Origin: Neisseria musculi
GTDB lineage: Bacteria; Pseudomonadota; Gammaproteobacteria; Burkholderiales; Neisseriaceae
NCBI RefSeq assembly: GCF_014297595.2
Contig: NZ_CP060414.2
Location: 1,736,001 to 1,800,000 of the forward strand
DNA: 64,000 nucleotides
Reading direction: 5' to 3'
The notes under the pieces were generated by a model. That model had not been told where the DNA came from, did not search any database, and saw only the letters and a program-made list of their open reading frames with translations. Below, piece by piece: positions 19,078 through 28,188 of the stretch (positions are counted from its first letter, which is position 1; the number at the start of each line of letters is the position of its first letter). The translations under genes and the position numbers were made by a program.

Positions 19078-20053
19078 GGCAAACTTTCGGTCAGATAGGT
19101 TTTCAGACGGCCGCCTGCATCAGGCCGTCTGAAACGGCGCGGAATCGGCAGATATTGGCAAACAGATGCCGAAGTATAAAAGATAAGGCCGTTGGAAAGC
19201 CACCGTTTCAGACGGCCGGCACCCACACGCCGAAAGGTTCGCCCCCCGACAGGCAACACCCGCACACCGGTGTCGGCAAACGCCGCCGCACATACCGCTC
19301 CGCTCTGCCAACGCCGCCAACCCGCGCCTGCAAACGCTTACAGTTTGAATCTCCATACCGACAGCAAAAGTGATGCCGGTTAACCGCCGGGCTGCATTTC
19401 GGGCAAACATTACCGATGTGTGGCCGACAACATCATGCCGCTATCGTGAATTTACTGTATTTTCGGCGCAGGGCAAGCCCCAAACCATACAGGCAGTACA
19501 AAATTTTGACGAGGATTCAGCAGCGCATAAAACCGTTCTCTTTGAGACGGGATGGCGGCACCATCATGGAAATGCAGCGGGCTCTCCATAGCGGCGGGCG
19601 GAGGGTATAACTGCCACTGCGCGCCCATATCCGGCCGTTTGCACACACCGGCCGTGCAACCGTGTGGTAGCGGCGGTGCCGATAATATGGCTGCATTCGC
19701 GATAACCCGTGGAAAAAAGCATCATAAAAAATGTAGAAAAACCCGGCTTGGTTTGCACTTTCCGTATTCAGTCTGAAAACCCGTGTCAGGGTTGTGAAAA
19801 GCTGCAAGAAACACCGAAAAGTACGGCAAAGCCGTGTAGTGCTTGGGGATACTCAAAATTACGGAACCGCCGTTACTGCAAAAACAAGCCGTTTGACACA
19901 AACAGCGCAAACAGCCCGACTTTTCCGACACACAAAACAAACAAGCCGTCTGAAATATTCTGCCGCAGAGCCTTGCGCACGGCTATAATCGGCCGCACCA
20001 TGTGATTTTTAACGATTCAGACGGCCTGAACCGGCGCCGTCCCGGAAGCCCCT
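19078..20053. other. Long gap between trpC and the RlmL-like gene
   Basis: About 975 bp without a supportable gene on either strand. An inverted DUS pair lies at about 19101-19134, with further single copies near 19210, 19940 and 20017. Open frames here lack ribosome sites and protein-like composition. No recognisable repeat unit was found in 19230-19930. Confidence 0.55.
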
Positions 20054-21196
20054 ATGACCCACTATTCCCTCTTCGCCACCTGCCCGCGCGGCCTTGAAAG
20101 CGTTTTACAGCAAGAGCTGCTCGCGCTGGGCTGCGGCCAAATCAAACCCACAGACGGCGGTGCAGCCTGCAAAGGAGCGCTGGAACAGGTTTACCGCATC
20201 AATCTGCATTCGCGCACCGCCGGCCGCGTGCTGCTGCAGCTGGCCGAAGGCGGCTACCGCAGCGAAGCCGACATTTACACCCTCGCCCGCAATATCCGTT
20301 GGAGCAGCTGGTTCGGGCTGGAACACACCTTCAAAGTGAAAGTGGAAGGCAGGCACGCGCGGGTGAAAAGCCTTGATTTTACCGCCCTGAAAATTAAAGA
20401 TGCCCTGTGTGATGCATTCCGCGATGCGCTCGGCTCACGCCCCAGTGTCAGCAAAACCCGACCCGATGTGCGCATACACGCCTTTATCGGCGGGCAAACC
20501 GCGCAGATTTTTATCGACACCAGCGGCGAAGCCCTGTTCAAACGCGGCTACCGCCAAGACACGGGCGAAGCCCCCCTGCGCGAAAACCTCGCCGCCGGCC
20601 TGCTGCAGCTGGCGGGCTATAACGGCACGCAGCCGTTTCAAGACCCCTTTTGCGGCAGCGGCACCCTCGCCATCGAAGCGGCCTGGATTGCCCTGCGCCG
20701 CGCCCCCGGCCTGATGCGCCGTTTCGGCTTTGAAAAACTCGCCAACTTCGATGCCGCCCTGTGGCAGAGCCTGCGCAGCGAAGCAGAGCGGCAGATTCTG
20801 CCGCAAACGCCCGCGCCAATCGCGGGCAGCGACAACGACCGCCGCATCATCGGCACCGCCCAAGCCAACGCCGAAGCCGCCGGCGCGGGCAGCCTGATTC
20901 GCTGGAGCGTGCAGGAAGCTCAGTCTGCCCGCCCCAACGGCGCAAACGGCATCATGGTTTCCAACCCGCCCTACGGCGTGCGGCTGGCCGAAGTGCAGGC
21001 GCTGCACGCGCTTTACCCGCAGCTGGGCACGTGGCTCAAACAGCACTACGCGGGCTGGCGCGCCGGCATGTTCACCGCCGACCGCGACATGCCCAAACTG
21101 ATGCGCCTCTCGCCCAAACGCAAAATTCCGCTGTTTAACGGCAATCTCGACTGCCGCCTGTTTCTGCTCGATATGGTGGCGGGGTCGAACCGTTAA
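20054..21196 (+). CDS. rlmL: 23S rRNA guanine-N2 methyltransferase, RlmL-like (THUMP + MTase)
   Basis: 380 residues: an N-terminal ferredoxin-like and THUMP region ([20 protein letters not shown] to about residue 160), then a class I SAM-dependent methyltransferase with [14 protein letters not shown] (SAM site) and the catalytic NPPYGVRL. This equals the RlmL half of E. coli RlmKL, which makes m2G2445. The RlmK half is absent, which is usual in this family outside enterics. The exact target base is inferred from homology. Confidence 0.85.
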   Translation: MTHYSLFATCPRGLESVLQQELLALGCGQIKPTDGGAACKGALEQVYRINLHSRTAGRVLLQLAEGGYRSEADIYTLARNIRWSSWFGLEHTFKVKVEGRHARVKSLDFTALKIKDALCDAFRDALGSRPSVSKTRPDVRIHAFIGGQTAQIFIDTSGEALFKRGYRQDTGEAPLRENLAAGLLQLAGYNGTQPFQDPFCGSGTLAIEAAWIALRRAPGLMRRFGFEKLANFDAALWQSLRSEAERQILPQTPAPIAGSDNDRRIIGTAQANAEAAGAGSLIRWSVQEAQSARPNGANGIMVSNPPYGVRLAEVQALHALYPQLGTWLKQHYAGWRAGMFTADRDMPKLMRLSPKRKIPLFNGNLDCRLFLLDMVAGSNR

Positions 21197-21204
21197 GGCT
21201 GTCC

Positions 21205-21345
21205 TATCCCCTTTTCCGTTACGGCGTTGTGCGCCGCAACTCCAAAATAACGGTTTTACCGGCACGGGCGGTTATAAAACCGGTTCCGCATTATCCGCGC
21301 TGCCTGCGGCCTTGCACGAGAATAAAGGGATCCGCCTAACAGAGA
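21205..21345 (+). repeat. Correia-like intergenic repeat, well preserved
   Basis: About 140 bp from TATCCCCTTTTCCGTTACGG to AATAAAGGGATCCGCC. GTTACGGCGTTGTGCGCCGC, CCGGTTCCGCATTATC and GCGCTGCCTGCGGCCTTG follow each other as in the Neisseria Correia core. Ends AAGG/CCTT-type are inverted. Confidence 0.65.
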
Positions 21346-21626
21346 ATGTAAAAATGCCCCCTTTTCACGGGGTGCAATATATCAGGCCGTCTGAAACCCA
21401 AACCGGCCTGCGCCGCACCAAATATCCGAAACATCATTCAGGCTAAGGTTCCGGCAAAACCCGGCCGTCTGAAATGCCCTTTTTCATCATTCCCGGGCGG
21501 CACCGCTCCGATGGCGCAACACACCGAAACCAAGCAGGGGAAGCGCAAGGCCGTGCTGTATCGTTTCTGTATCGTTTTATGATGTTTTGCCGTAAACCTA
21601 TTACCCATAAAAAATTATCCATAAAA

Positions 21627-21673
21627 AACTGCACCCCGAAAATGGCTTGGAAGCCGATTTTCGGAGTGCAGTT
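21627..21673. repeat. Long imperfect hairpin repeat
   Basis: AACTGCACCCCGAAAATGGC then TT, two G, and AAGCCGATTTTCGGAGTGCA then GTT. The arms are ~22 bp with two mismatches around a 2-base loop. It lies ~100 bp beyond the stop codon of the minus-strand glycine-zipper gene and could act as its terminator, or be the end of a lost mobile element. Confidence 0.55.
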
Positions 21674-21772
21674 CATCGCAGACAGACCCGCTTTCCATAT
21701 CAAAAAAGCCGCACTTTGATGTTGAACCTGCGGAAATTTTCAATCTGCGCGCGGACACCGTTAAGCAAGCGG

Positions 21773-22141
21773 TTAATGGTGGTGCCGGTGGCCGCGTCCG
21801 CCGTGATGTTTGTAATGCGCGTGCGGCGGGCCGTAGTGGCGTTTGTTACCGTGGCCGTAATAATGATGATGGTGGTGCGTTATATCGCGGTAAACCACGC
21901 GCTCGGCCGCCTTGCGCTTTTGGTTGCGTTTGGCGTAGAGATTGCCCGCCGTACCGCCCAATGCCGCGCCGATCAGCGTGCTTTCCATATTGTTGCCGGC
22001 AGCACTGCCGATTACGCCGCCCACGGCAGCACCCACAATCGTAGCCGTGGTGCGGTCGGACATCCGCGCCTGCGCCAGCGGCGCCAGCACCAGCGCCGAA
22101 GCAGCCAACACGGTTATCATAGATTTGCGGACCATATTCAT
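21773..22141 (-). CDS. Glycine-zipper 2TM-type envelope protein with His-rich tail
   Basis: 122 residues with a signal peptide (MITVLAASALVLAPLAQA). A glycine-zipper block follows, IVGAAVGGVIGSAAGNN and LIGAALGGTAGNLYAKR, as in the 17-kDa/2TM surface antigen family. After residue ~85 the tail is strikingly rich in His, Tyr and Gly (HHHHHYYGHG, ending GHRHHH), suggesting Ni, Zn or Cu binding. The start is backed by GGAGAG. The gene stands alone. Confidence 0.8.
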   Translation of the reverse strand: MNMVRKSMITVLAASALVLAPLAQARMSDRTTATIVGAAVGGVIGSAAGNNMESTLIGAALGGTAGNLYAKRNQKRKAAERVVYRDITHHHHHYYGHGNKRHYGPPHAHYKHHGGRGHRHHH

Positions 22142-22374
22142 AAAACACTCTCCGTATTGTTTCGGGAAAACGGTTGCCTTTTACCACACAATGCGGCAAC
22201 ACCCGATAAAATGCCGACAAACGGCCTGTTTCGGCCACCGGCTGCATCATACCTGCAATCTATTTAAAGATATGCACACACAATGTAATATTGCGCAGCC
22301 CCCGGCTACACTGCGCCTTCCATACCGAACCGCCGCCTTCAGACGGCCGGCACCTTACAACGGAAACCCAAACC

Positions 22375-23424
22375 ATGCCCTACTGCTACCGCCGCACCCT
22401 GCCCGCCGCACCACTCGACATCATCGGCGATGTTCACGGTGAAATCGACGCCCTGCAAGCACTGCTGCACCATCTCGGCTACCGTGAAAACGGCAGCCAC
22501 CCCAAAGGCAGAAAACTCGTGTTCGCAGGCGATCTGTGCGACCGCGGCCCCGACAGCCCGGCCGTGCTCGCATGGTTTTGGGAAATGCACGATGCAGGCA
22601 ACGCCTTCACCGTTTTGGGCAACCACGAACTCAACGCCCTGATGCACGACCCCAAAGACGGATCCGGCTGGTTTTTTCCCGAGCGCGCCGCCAAAGATGC
22701 CGCCCTTTACGCCCCCTGGCACACCCTGCCCGCCCACGCGCGCCACGCGCTCGAAAGCCGCCTGGCCGAGCAACCGCTGATATGGGCGCGCAGCGATGTG
22801 CGCATCGTCCACGCCGCCTGGCTGCCGCACACCTTTTCCCGGCTGGAAGAAGCGCGCGGCGAAAGCCTCACCCAACAATACCGCCGCTTCGACCGCGAGC
22901 TGGACGCGCAACTGCAAACCGCCCCCTGGTATGCCGACTATCTGCGCGAACAGCAGCGTTACGCCGAAGCCGCCCAAAACCCGCATCAGACACCGCCGCC
23001 CATGCCCGCCACCGCACAATACGAGCTCAACCGCAGCCGCCTGCACCCCATACGCGCGCTCACCAGCGGCATCGAGCAGCCCGCACCGCAACCGTTTTAC
23101 GCAGGCGGCCGCTGGCGTTACACCGCCCGCTGCGGCTGGTGGAACAGCTACCGCGAATCCGTGCCCGTGTTAATCGGCCATTACTGGCGCAGCTGGCGGC
23201 CGCAGCCGGGCAAGTCCGGCCGCGAAAACATTCTGCCCGCAGCGGGCAATGCCTGGCACGGCGCAAAGCGAAATGTGTTTTGCACCGACTTTTCCGCCGG
23301 CGCGCGCTGGCGCGACCGCAAACAGGGCATCCCGCCCGCACAATCGCAGTTCCGCCTGGCGGCTATGTGCTGGCCGGAGCGGGTGTTGGTGTTCGACAAC
23401 GGCGATATCGAGCAAACGGTTTAA
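22375..23424 (+). CDS. Metallophosphoesterase (calcineurin-like, ApaH/PrpE type)
   Basis: 349 residues from ATG 22375; the frame is open to 22291 but that part lacks family sequence. The metal-binding motifs IIGDVHGEID, AGDLCDRGPDSP and LGNHELNAL appear in order near the N-terminus, with VHAAWLP and IGHYWR further on providing the later His ligands. Related enzymes hydrolyse phosphoproteins or dinucleoside polyphosphates; the substrate cannot be told from sequence. Arg/Trp-rich C-terminal half. A DUS terminator follows. Confidence 0.85.
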   Translation: MPYCYRRTLPAAPLDIIGDVHGEIDALQALLHHLGYRENGSHPKGRKLVFAGDLCDRGPDSPAVLAWFWEMHDAGNAFTVLGNHELNALMHDPKDGSGWFFPERAAKDAALYAPWHTLPAHARHALESRLAEQPLIWARSDVRIVHAAWLPHTFSRLEEARGESLTQQYRRFDRELDAQLQTAPWYADYLREQQRYAEAAQNPHQTPPPMPATAQYELNRSRLHPIRALTSGIEQPAPQPFYAGGRWRYTARCGWWNSYRESVPVLIGHYWRSWRPQPGKSGRENILPAAGNAWHGAKRNVFCTDFSAGARWRDRKQGIPPAQSQFRLAAMCWPERVLVFDNGDIEQTV

Positions 23425-23440
23425 GGGTTTGGCCACGATA

Positions 23441-23474
23441 CAGGCCGTCTGAAATCATGTTTTCAGACGGCCTG
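23441..23474. terminator. Inverted DUS pair after the metallophosphoesterase
   Basis: CAGGCCGTCTGAAA and its complement, 14-bp stem, 6-base loop, 17 bp past the stop codon. Confidence 0.75.
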
Positions 23475-23535
23475 AGTGTTGCAAAAGGCTGGGTTGCAGA
23501 ATGCAGAAAACTCTGCAAGAAGTTTATCGGCCGTT

Positions 23536-23555
23536 ATTCCCACACAGGCGGAAAT
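23536..23555 (+). repeat. dRS3-like 20-bp repeat, degenerate
   Basis: ATTCCCACACAGGCGGAAAT resembles the neisserial dRS3 unit ATTCCC-N8-GGGAAT with one mismatch in the right arm. It is the only clear copy seen. Confidence 0.4.
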
Positions 23556-23796
23556 CCAAATGTTCGGCATCTGCGCATCTGTTTTAACCGATATTTCAAA
23601 CTCTCATCCCCATTGCTGCACGCGCCGGAACAGCGTTATGGCGGAAACAACGGTATTTCAGCCTTTCAGACGGCCTGAGGTATTTCTGCAAAGCCCCCGG
23701 CCTATATCATTCGAAACAGGGTTGCCCTAGCGGGAAACCTATGTTTTCAAGTTTGGAACGGTTGGCTTGAAGCGGTTTTTGTGAAAAGGATTCAAA

Positions 23797-23852
23797 CGAT
23801 AACACAGCAGGCCGTCTGAAAAAAAGCTTTCAGACGGCCTGCTGTGTTATCG
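23797..23852. terminator. Extended perfect DUS palindrome after pta
   Basis: The two DUS cores sit inside a longer perfect inverted repeat (CGATAACACAGCAGGCCGTC at the left, its complement at the right), about 25 bp per arm. It ends 10 bp from the pta stop codon. Confidence 0.8.
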
Positions 23853-23861
23853 TCGAGTTGT

Positions 23862-25373
23862 TTATCCGACCATCTGAACAGCCTGAATGGCGGTAAGCGC
23901 AATGGTGTAAACGATGTCGTCCACCAAAGCGCCGCGCGACAGGTCGTTTACGGGCTTGCGCAAGCCTTGCAGCATCGGGCCCACGCTCAACACGTTGGCG
24001 TTGCGCTGCACGGCTTTATAGGTGCAGTTGCCGGTGTTGAGGTCGGGGAACACCAACACGGTGGCCTGGCCGGCCACTTTGCTGTCGGGTGCTTTGGATT
24101 TGGCCACGCTGGGCACGGTGGCGGCATCGTATTGCAGCGGGCCGTCCACATCGATATCGGGGCGTTTTTCGCGCACGAGGGCGGTGGCCTGCGCCACTTT
24201 TTCCACGGCGGGGCCTGCGCCTGAGGTGCCGGTTGAGTAGGAAATCATCGCCACTTTGGGCTCAATGCCGAAGGCTTTGGCTGAATCGGCAGATTGGATG
24301 GCGATGTCGGCCAGCTGCTCGGAGGTAGGCTCGGGATTGACCGCGCAGTCGCCATACACCAGCACTTGATTGGGCAGCAGCATAAAGAATACGCTGGAAA
24401 CCAGGCTGGCGCCGGGGGCGGTTTTAATCAGTTGCAGGGCGGGGCGGATGGTGTTGGCGGTGGTATGTACGGCGCCGGACACCAGGCCGTCCACATGGTT
24501 TTGCGCCATCATCATGGTGCCCAACACCACGGTGTCTTGCAGCTGTTCGCGTGCCTGCTCGGGGGTTAGGCCTTTGCTCTTGCGCAGTTCGCACATCGGC
24601 TCGACATATTGCTCGACCAGGGTGGCGGGATCGATGATTTCCAATGAATCGGGCAGGGTGATGTGGCGTTCTTTGGCAACGGCCTCCACTTCTGCGCGCG
24701 GTGCCAGCAACACGCAGCGGGCGATGCCTTTTTCGTGGCAGATGGCGGCGGCCTGCACGGTGCGCGGCTCTGCTCCTTCGGGCAATACGATGCGTTTGTC
24801 GGCACGGCGGGCGGATTCCATCATGTTGACGCGGAATTGCGCAGGCGACATACGGCCGGTTTTCTTCAGCAGCAAATCGGTGTCGGTAACGTTTTGCGAA
24901 GAGCCGAAACAGGCCAGGCCGGTTTTTTCGGCCACGGCGGCCCCTACGCCCGCATCGGCATTGCCGTCAAGAATAAAACCCGCCAGCACGCCCGGCGCGG
25001 TGGCATAGGCTTGTTTGGCGATGTTCAGCTTGTTGGTGAGATGTTCGATGTCTTCGTTGTCGGAAAACACGGAAAACACCACGTTGGCATCAAGCGACAG
25101 GGCCAGTTCGAGATTGCGGGTGGAAAGAAACAGTTTTTCCGCATCGGGTTTGATGCCTTTGATAACGATATTTTCGGCGTTTACTTGGGTAACGCGCGAC
25201 ACCAGCATATCGAGCCAATCATCGTATTTGCCGGCACACAGCATTTTTTCGGCTTCGCCGCTTTCGTCAAGCGCGCGGAAAACGGCGGCATCGGGCAGGG
25301 CGGCGGCAACGGCCTGGGTTACGGCCCAGCCGTCTGAACGGGCAGATACGGGAACAATCAATACGGTAGCCAT
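23862..25373 (-). CDS. pta: Phosphate acetyltransferase
   Basis: Interconverts acetyl-CoA and acetyl phosphate. Residues ~185-503 form the catalytic PTA_PTB domain ([66 protein letters not shown]). The N-terminal ~180 residues are a CobB/CobQ-like P-loop-type domain. At 503 residues the protein is shorter than the ~700-residue enteric form and appears to lack the middle DRTGG domain. AAAGGAT precedes the ATG. No ackA is adjacent. Confidence 0.93.
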   Translation of the reverse strand: MATVLIVPVSARSDGWAVTQAVAAALPDAAVFRALDESGEAEKMLCAGKYDDWLDMLVSRVTQVNAENIVIKGIKPDAEKLFLSTRNLELALSLDANVVFSVFSDNEDIEHLTNKLNIAKQAYATAPGVLAGFILDGNADAGVGAAVAEKTGLACFGSSQNVTDTDLLLKKTGRMSPAQFRVNMMESARRADKRIVLPEGAEPRTVQAAAICHEKGIARCVLLAPRAEVEAVAKERHITLPDSLEIIDPATLVEQYVEPMCELRKSKGLTPEQAREQLQDTVVLGTMMMAQNHVDGLVSGAVHTTANTIRPALQLIKTAPGASLVSSVFFMLLPNQVLVYGDCAVNPEPTSEQLADIAIQSADSAKAFGIEPKVAMISYSTGTSGAGPAVEKVAQATALVREKRPDIDVDGPLQYDAATVPSVAKSKAPDSKVAGQATVLVFPDLNTGNCTYKAVQRNANVLSVGPMLQGLRKPVNDLSRGALVDDIVYTIALTAIQAVQMVG

Positions 25374-25529
25374 AAATAATCCTTTTAGAAACTGAAACCG
25401 GAAAGGGAAAATCGGGAGTTATTTTATCACTTTGATTAGGCGGTTTATACCCGTAATTTTTGCGCGGCCGCACTCAGTTTGCTTTATTGTTTGAAATCAA
25501 GCCGCTGTGACGGGCGGAAAAAGTATACG

Positions 25530-25608
25530 CCATACCCGGGCTTGAAGCGGTTGTCTCGGGTTACCGTAAGCTTTGAGATACCCGAGTCAGGCCCGGGGAT
25601 GACGGAAC
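25530..25608 (+). repeat. Palindromic CCCGGGC repeat, second copy
   Basis: CATACCCGGGCTTGAAGCGG and GATACCCGAGTCAGGCCCGG then GGATGACGGAA, the same two-module layout as 15767-15845. Confidence 0.5.
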
Positions 25609-25628
25609 GGCTACTGAGCAAGCGGTTT

Positions 25629-25868
25629 GAGATCTTGGCAACCATGCCTTAACAGGCCGTCTGAAAAAAGACGTCTGAAATATTTGAATCCCGCCATCGG
25701 TTTCGCAAGCCCGCTGCGCTGCCCTTTCGCCGGCAGGAATCCGGGTTGAAAAGTTGAAGTATTGTTTAAACAGACACTTGAATACCAAACGTCTGAATTC
25801 CCGCCCTGCTCTAAAATGACGGTGAACGGGTATTTCAGACGGCCTCAATAACTTGCAAAGGTTTCGAT
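25629..25868 (+). repeat. DUS-anchored dispersed repeat, long copy
   Basis: Left part AACAGGCCGTCTGAAA then CCGCCATCGGTTTCGCAAGC and GTTGAAAAGTTGAAGTATTG matches the copy at 7563-7682. The right end reads TTTCAGACGGCCTC...CTTGCAAAGGTTTCG, the complement of the element end seen at 8041. The 240-bp unit is thus bounded by facing DUS copies. Confidence 0.5.
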
Positions 25869-25887
25869 TTTAACTTTTTAACTATGG

Positions 25888-26010
25888 GCAGAATCACGCT
25901 GTGAAGTTTACGGCACACCTGCCCGGTGAGTCGGCCGCCTTCTCTGCAGCCGCATAGCGGGGCGCACCAATCATGCGGGCAACGGCGTGTTTTTCCATGT
26001 ATTCCGACAT
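25888..26010 (-). pseudogene. clpB: clpB fragment
   Basis: On the minus strand RIDMSEYMEKHAVARMIGAP can be read, the exact type of sequence found before the second nucleotide-binding domain of ClpB. It is followed by a degraded stretch whose bases still align with the usual PGYVGYEEGG...LTEAVRRKPYSVIL coding sequence (for example GGCGGCC.ACTCACCG and CACAGCGTGATTCTG). No start and no flanking ClpB sequence remain. It lies immediately downstream of aroB and is either a recombination scar or a relic of a lost gene. Confidence 0.75.
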
Positions 26011-26052
26011 ATCGATGCGGAATTCGCCGCCGCCGGGCGGTTGCAGTTTTTT

Positions 26053-27132
26053 TTATAGATAGGGCTGCAGGGTTGTGCGCAGGATTTCCATATCGGTGAT
26101 TTCGGTGATATTGGCTTCGCCCAAGCGGTTCAGCCCGATAAAACGCATGGTGCCGTTATCTACTTTTTTATCGTGCCGCATATGTTCTATCCACTTTTCA
26201 AAGGCAAAACGGGGCGGGGCAGCGGGCAGGCCGGCCTGTTTCAGCAGGTTGGCAATGCGTTGGGTGTCGGCAGGTTTCAGACGGCCTAAAGTTTCCGACA
26301 GGCGACAGGCCAGCACCATGCCTGCGGCCACGGCTTCGCCGTGCAGCCATACGCCGTAACCCATTTCGGCTTCGATGGCATGGCCGAAAGTGTGCCCCAG
26401 GTTGAGCCATGCACGGATGCCTTGTTCGGTTTCGTCTCGGGCAACAATATCGGCTTTCATTTTGCAGCAATGATACACGGCCTCCGCCAACAGAACGGGC
26501 TCCTGCCGCATGAGCGCGGGCATATGCTCTTCCAGCCAGGCGATAAAATCACAGTCGCCCAATGCGCCGTATTTGATAACTTCGGCCATGCCGGCGGAAA
26601 GCTCGCGTGCAGGCAGGGTGGCGAGTGTGCTTAAGTCGGCAAGCACCGCGCGCGGTTGGTAAAACGCACCAATCATGTTTTTACCCAACGGATGATTAAT
26701 GGCAGTTTTGCCGCCTACCGATGAATCGACTTGGCTCAGCAGGGTAGTGGGCACTTGGATAAACGGTATGCCGCGTTGGTAGGCGGCAGCCGCAAAGCCG
26801 GCGATGTCGCCGATCACGCCGCCCCCGAGGGCGATTAACGTGGTTTTGCGGTCGGCACGGTTTTGCATCAAACCATCAAAAATCAGGTTGAGGGTTTGCC
26901 AGTTTTTATACTGCTCTCCATCGGGCAGCACAATATCGAAATACCCGATGCCAAGCCTGCTTAAAGCCGTCTGAAAAGCGGGCAGATGCAGCGCTGCAAC
27001 GGTTTCGTTGGTAACGATGGCGGCTTTTTGGCTTAAGTAAGGTTTGAGCAGGATGTCGGCTTGGGCAATCAGGTTCCTGCCAATAAAAATGGGGTATTGG
27101 CGAGTGGGGGTGGCTACGGTCAGGGTTTGCAC
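26053..27132 (-). CDS. aroB: 3-dehydroquinate synthase
   Basis: NAD- and metal-dependent cyclisation of DAHP to dehydroquinate, second step of the shikimate pathway. Motifs: [30 protein letters not shown] (NAD site), [57 protein letters not shown] and [11 protein letters not shown] (zinc His). The start codon is GTG at 27132 with ACGGAG upstream. Its 359 residues are normal. It follows aroK on the same strand, as in other Neisseria pil-aro clusters, with 168 bp and a DUS-like hairpin between. Confidence 0.96.
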   Translation of the reverse strand: MQTLTVATPTRQYPIFIGRNLIAQADILLKPYLSQKAAIVTNETVAALHLPAFQTALSRLGIGYFDIVLPDGEQYKNWQTLNLIFDGLMQNRADRKTTLIALGGGVIGDIAGFAAAAYQRGIPFIQVPTTLLSQVDSSVGGKTAINHPLGKNMIGAFYQPRAVLADLSTLATLPARELSAGMAEVIKYGALGDCDFIAWLEEHMPALMRQEPVLLAEAVYHCCKMKADIVARDETEQGIRAWLNLGHTFGHAIEAEMGYGVWLHGEAVAAGMVLACRLSETLGRLKPADTQRIANLLKQAGLPAAPPRFAFEKWIEHMRHDKKVDNGTMRFIGLNRLGEANITEITDMEILRTTLQPYL

Positions 27133-27299
27133 GATGGCGGCTCCGTTTCTATCGGGTTACGGAAAATACAACAACAGGGCTGCGGTTATCAGGCATGCCG
27201 TCTGAAACCTTATCGTGTTTCAAACGGCTTTTAAGATATTTTCCAAAGGTATCGGCCTATTATGCCGCACATTTCGACTGCGCCCTAAAAGCCGTTTGC

Positions 27300-27851
27300 T
27301 TATTTTTTATCGTTGCAAACGGATGATGCAGGCGGCTGCGTCCACGCCTGCAACAGATATTCGGCGTTTTTATGGCAGCTTTGCCGGTTGGCTTCGATAA
27401 TGATGTGCGCGGCGGAGCGGTAAACACTGTCGCGCAGATTGTACAGCTCCCGCAATTTGGCCAGGGGATCTGCCACTTGCAGCAGCGGGCGGTTGGTGTC
27501 GCAGCGGGTACGCTCGATCAGCACCTCGGGGCAGGCGTGCAGATAAACCACGGTGCCGCGCTCACGCAGCCTGCGGCGGTTTTCCTCACGCAGCACCGCG
27601 CCGCCGCCGGTGGCCAGCACGATGTTATCCAACGCGCTCAACTCGTTTATCACTGCGGTTTCACGATCGCGGAAGCCCTGCTCGCCTTCCAATTCGAAAA
27701 TGGTCGGAACCGACACGCCGGTGCGCCTGCAGATTTCTTGATCGCTGTCGTAAAAAGGGCGGTTCAGCATTTGGGCTATATGCCTGCCCAATGTGGTTTT
27801 GCCCGCCCCCATCAAACCGATTAAAAATAAATTGCCTGCTATGTTTTCCAT
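27300..27851 (-). CDS. aroK: Shikimate kinase
   Basis: Phosphorylates shikimate with [18 protein letters not shown] is the P-loop, [11 protein letters not shown] the shikimate/Mg site, [13 protein letters not shown] the substrate loop and [10 protein letters not shown] the LID arginine region. Start choice is uncertain: ATG 27851 (MENIAGNLF) fits the family best, ATG 27860 and TTG 27881 are also in frame, and none has a clear ribosome site. A perfect 11-bp inverted repeat covers both ATGs. Placed after pilQ and the small secreted-protein gene and before aroB. Confidence 0.93.
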   Translation of the reverse strand: MENIAGNLFLIGLMGAGKTTLGRHIAQMLNRPFYDSDQEICRRTGVSVPTIFELEGEQGFRDRETAVINELSALDNIVLATGGGAVLREENRRRLRERGTVVYLHACPEVLIERTRCDTNRPLLQVADPLAKLRELYNLRDSVYRSAAHIIIEANRQSCHKNAEYLLQAWTQPPASSVCNDKK

Positions 27852-27859
27852 AGCAGGCA
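27833..27859 (-). promoter_or_regulatory. Perfect hairpin over the aroK start codon
   Basis: TGCCTGCTATG and CATAGCAGGCA, 11-bp arms with a TTTTC loop on the plus strand. In aroK mRNA the stem would enclose the ATG at 27851 and most of the ATG at 27860, so it could hold translation low. Confidence 0.5.
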
Positions 27860-27897
27860 TTGTAAACGAAAATATACGCAAAGTATTTATTTAAATT

Positions 27898-28161
27898 TTA
27901 ACCCAAGGTCCATGCAGAAGGACAATGACTATTAATTACTTGTATCATTTTTAACTCATTTTGAAGTGATCCATATCCATCCTTATATCTGCTACGTTGA
28001 TATTCACATATTGTTAGCTGTTGGAAGCCCCCAATGAATGCGGTTCTTGAACCCGTAAACCACCATTGTCCATATCGGATATTTTCTGTTAGTGCAAAGC
28101 TTAAGTCTGAAAAAGCAATTAACATAAATGATAATATGAATGAGTGTGTAAATTTTTTCAT
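27898..28161 (-). CDS. Small secreted protein between pilQ and aroK, unrecognised
   Basis: 87 residues: signal peptide to about residue 23 (FILSFMLIAFSDLSFA), then a mature part rich in Tyr, Trp and Arg (YGQWWFTGSRTAFIGGFQQL) with two Cys that could pair. AAGGAG lies 10 bases before the ATG, and the gene starts 27 bp after the pilQ stop, so translation is plausible and it would ride on the pil operon transcript. Base composition is AT-rich like the end of pilQ and unlike aroK. I know no family for it. Confidence 0.7.
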   Translation of the reverse strand: MKKFTHSFILSFMLIAFSDLSFALTENIRYGQWWFTGSRTAFIGGFQQLTICEYQRSRYKDGYGSLQNELKMIQVINSHCPSAWTLG

Positions 28162-28188
28162 AATATAGCAGCTCCTTTTGTATTAGAT

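Noticed and set aside
19517..19807. 96-codon minus-strand frame in the trpC to rlmL-like gap
   Set aside because: No ribosome site and no protein-like pattern; not supported as a gene.
22536..23678. 380-codon Arg/Pro-rich frame overlapping the metallophosphoesterase
   Set aside because: Out-of-frame shadow of the metallophosphoesterase; no start signal and no recognisable domain.
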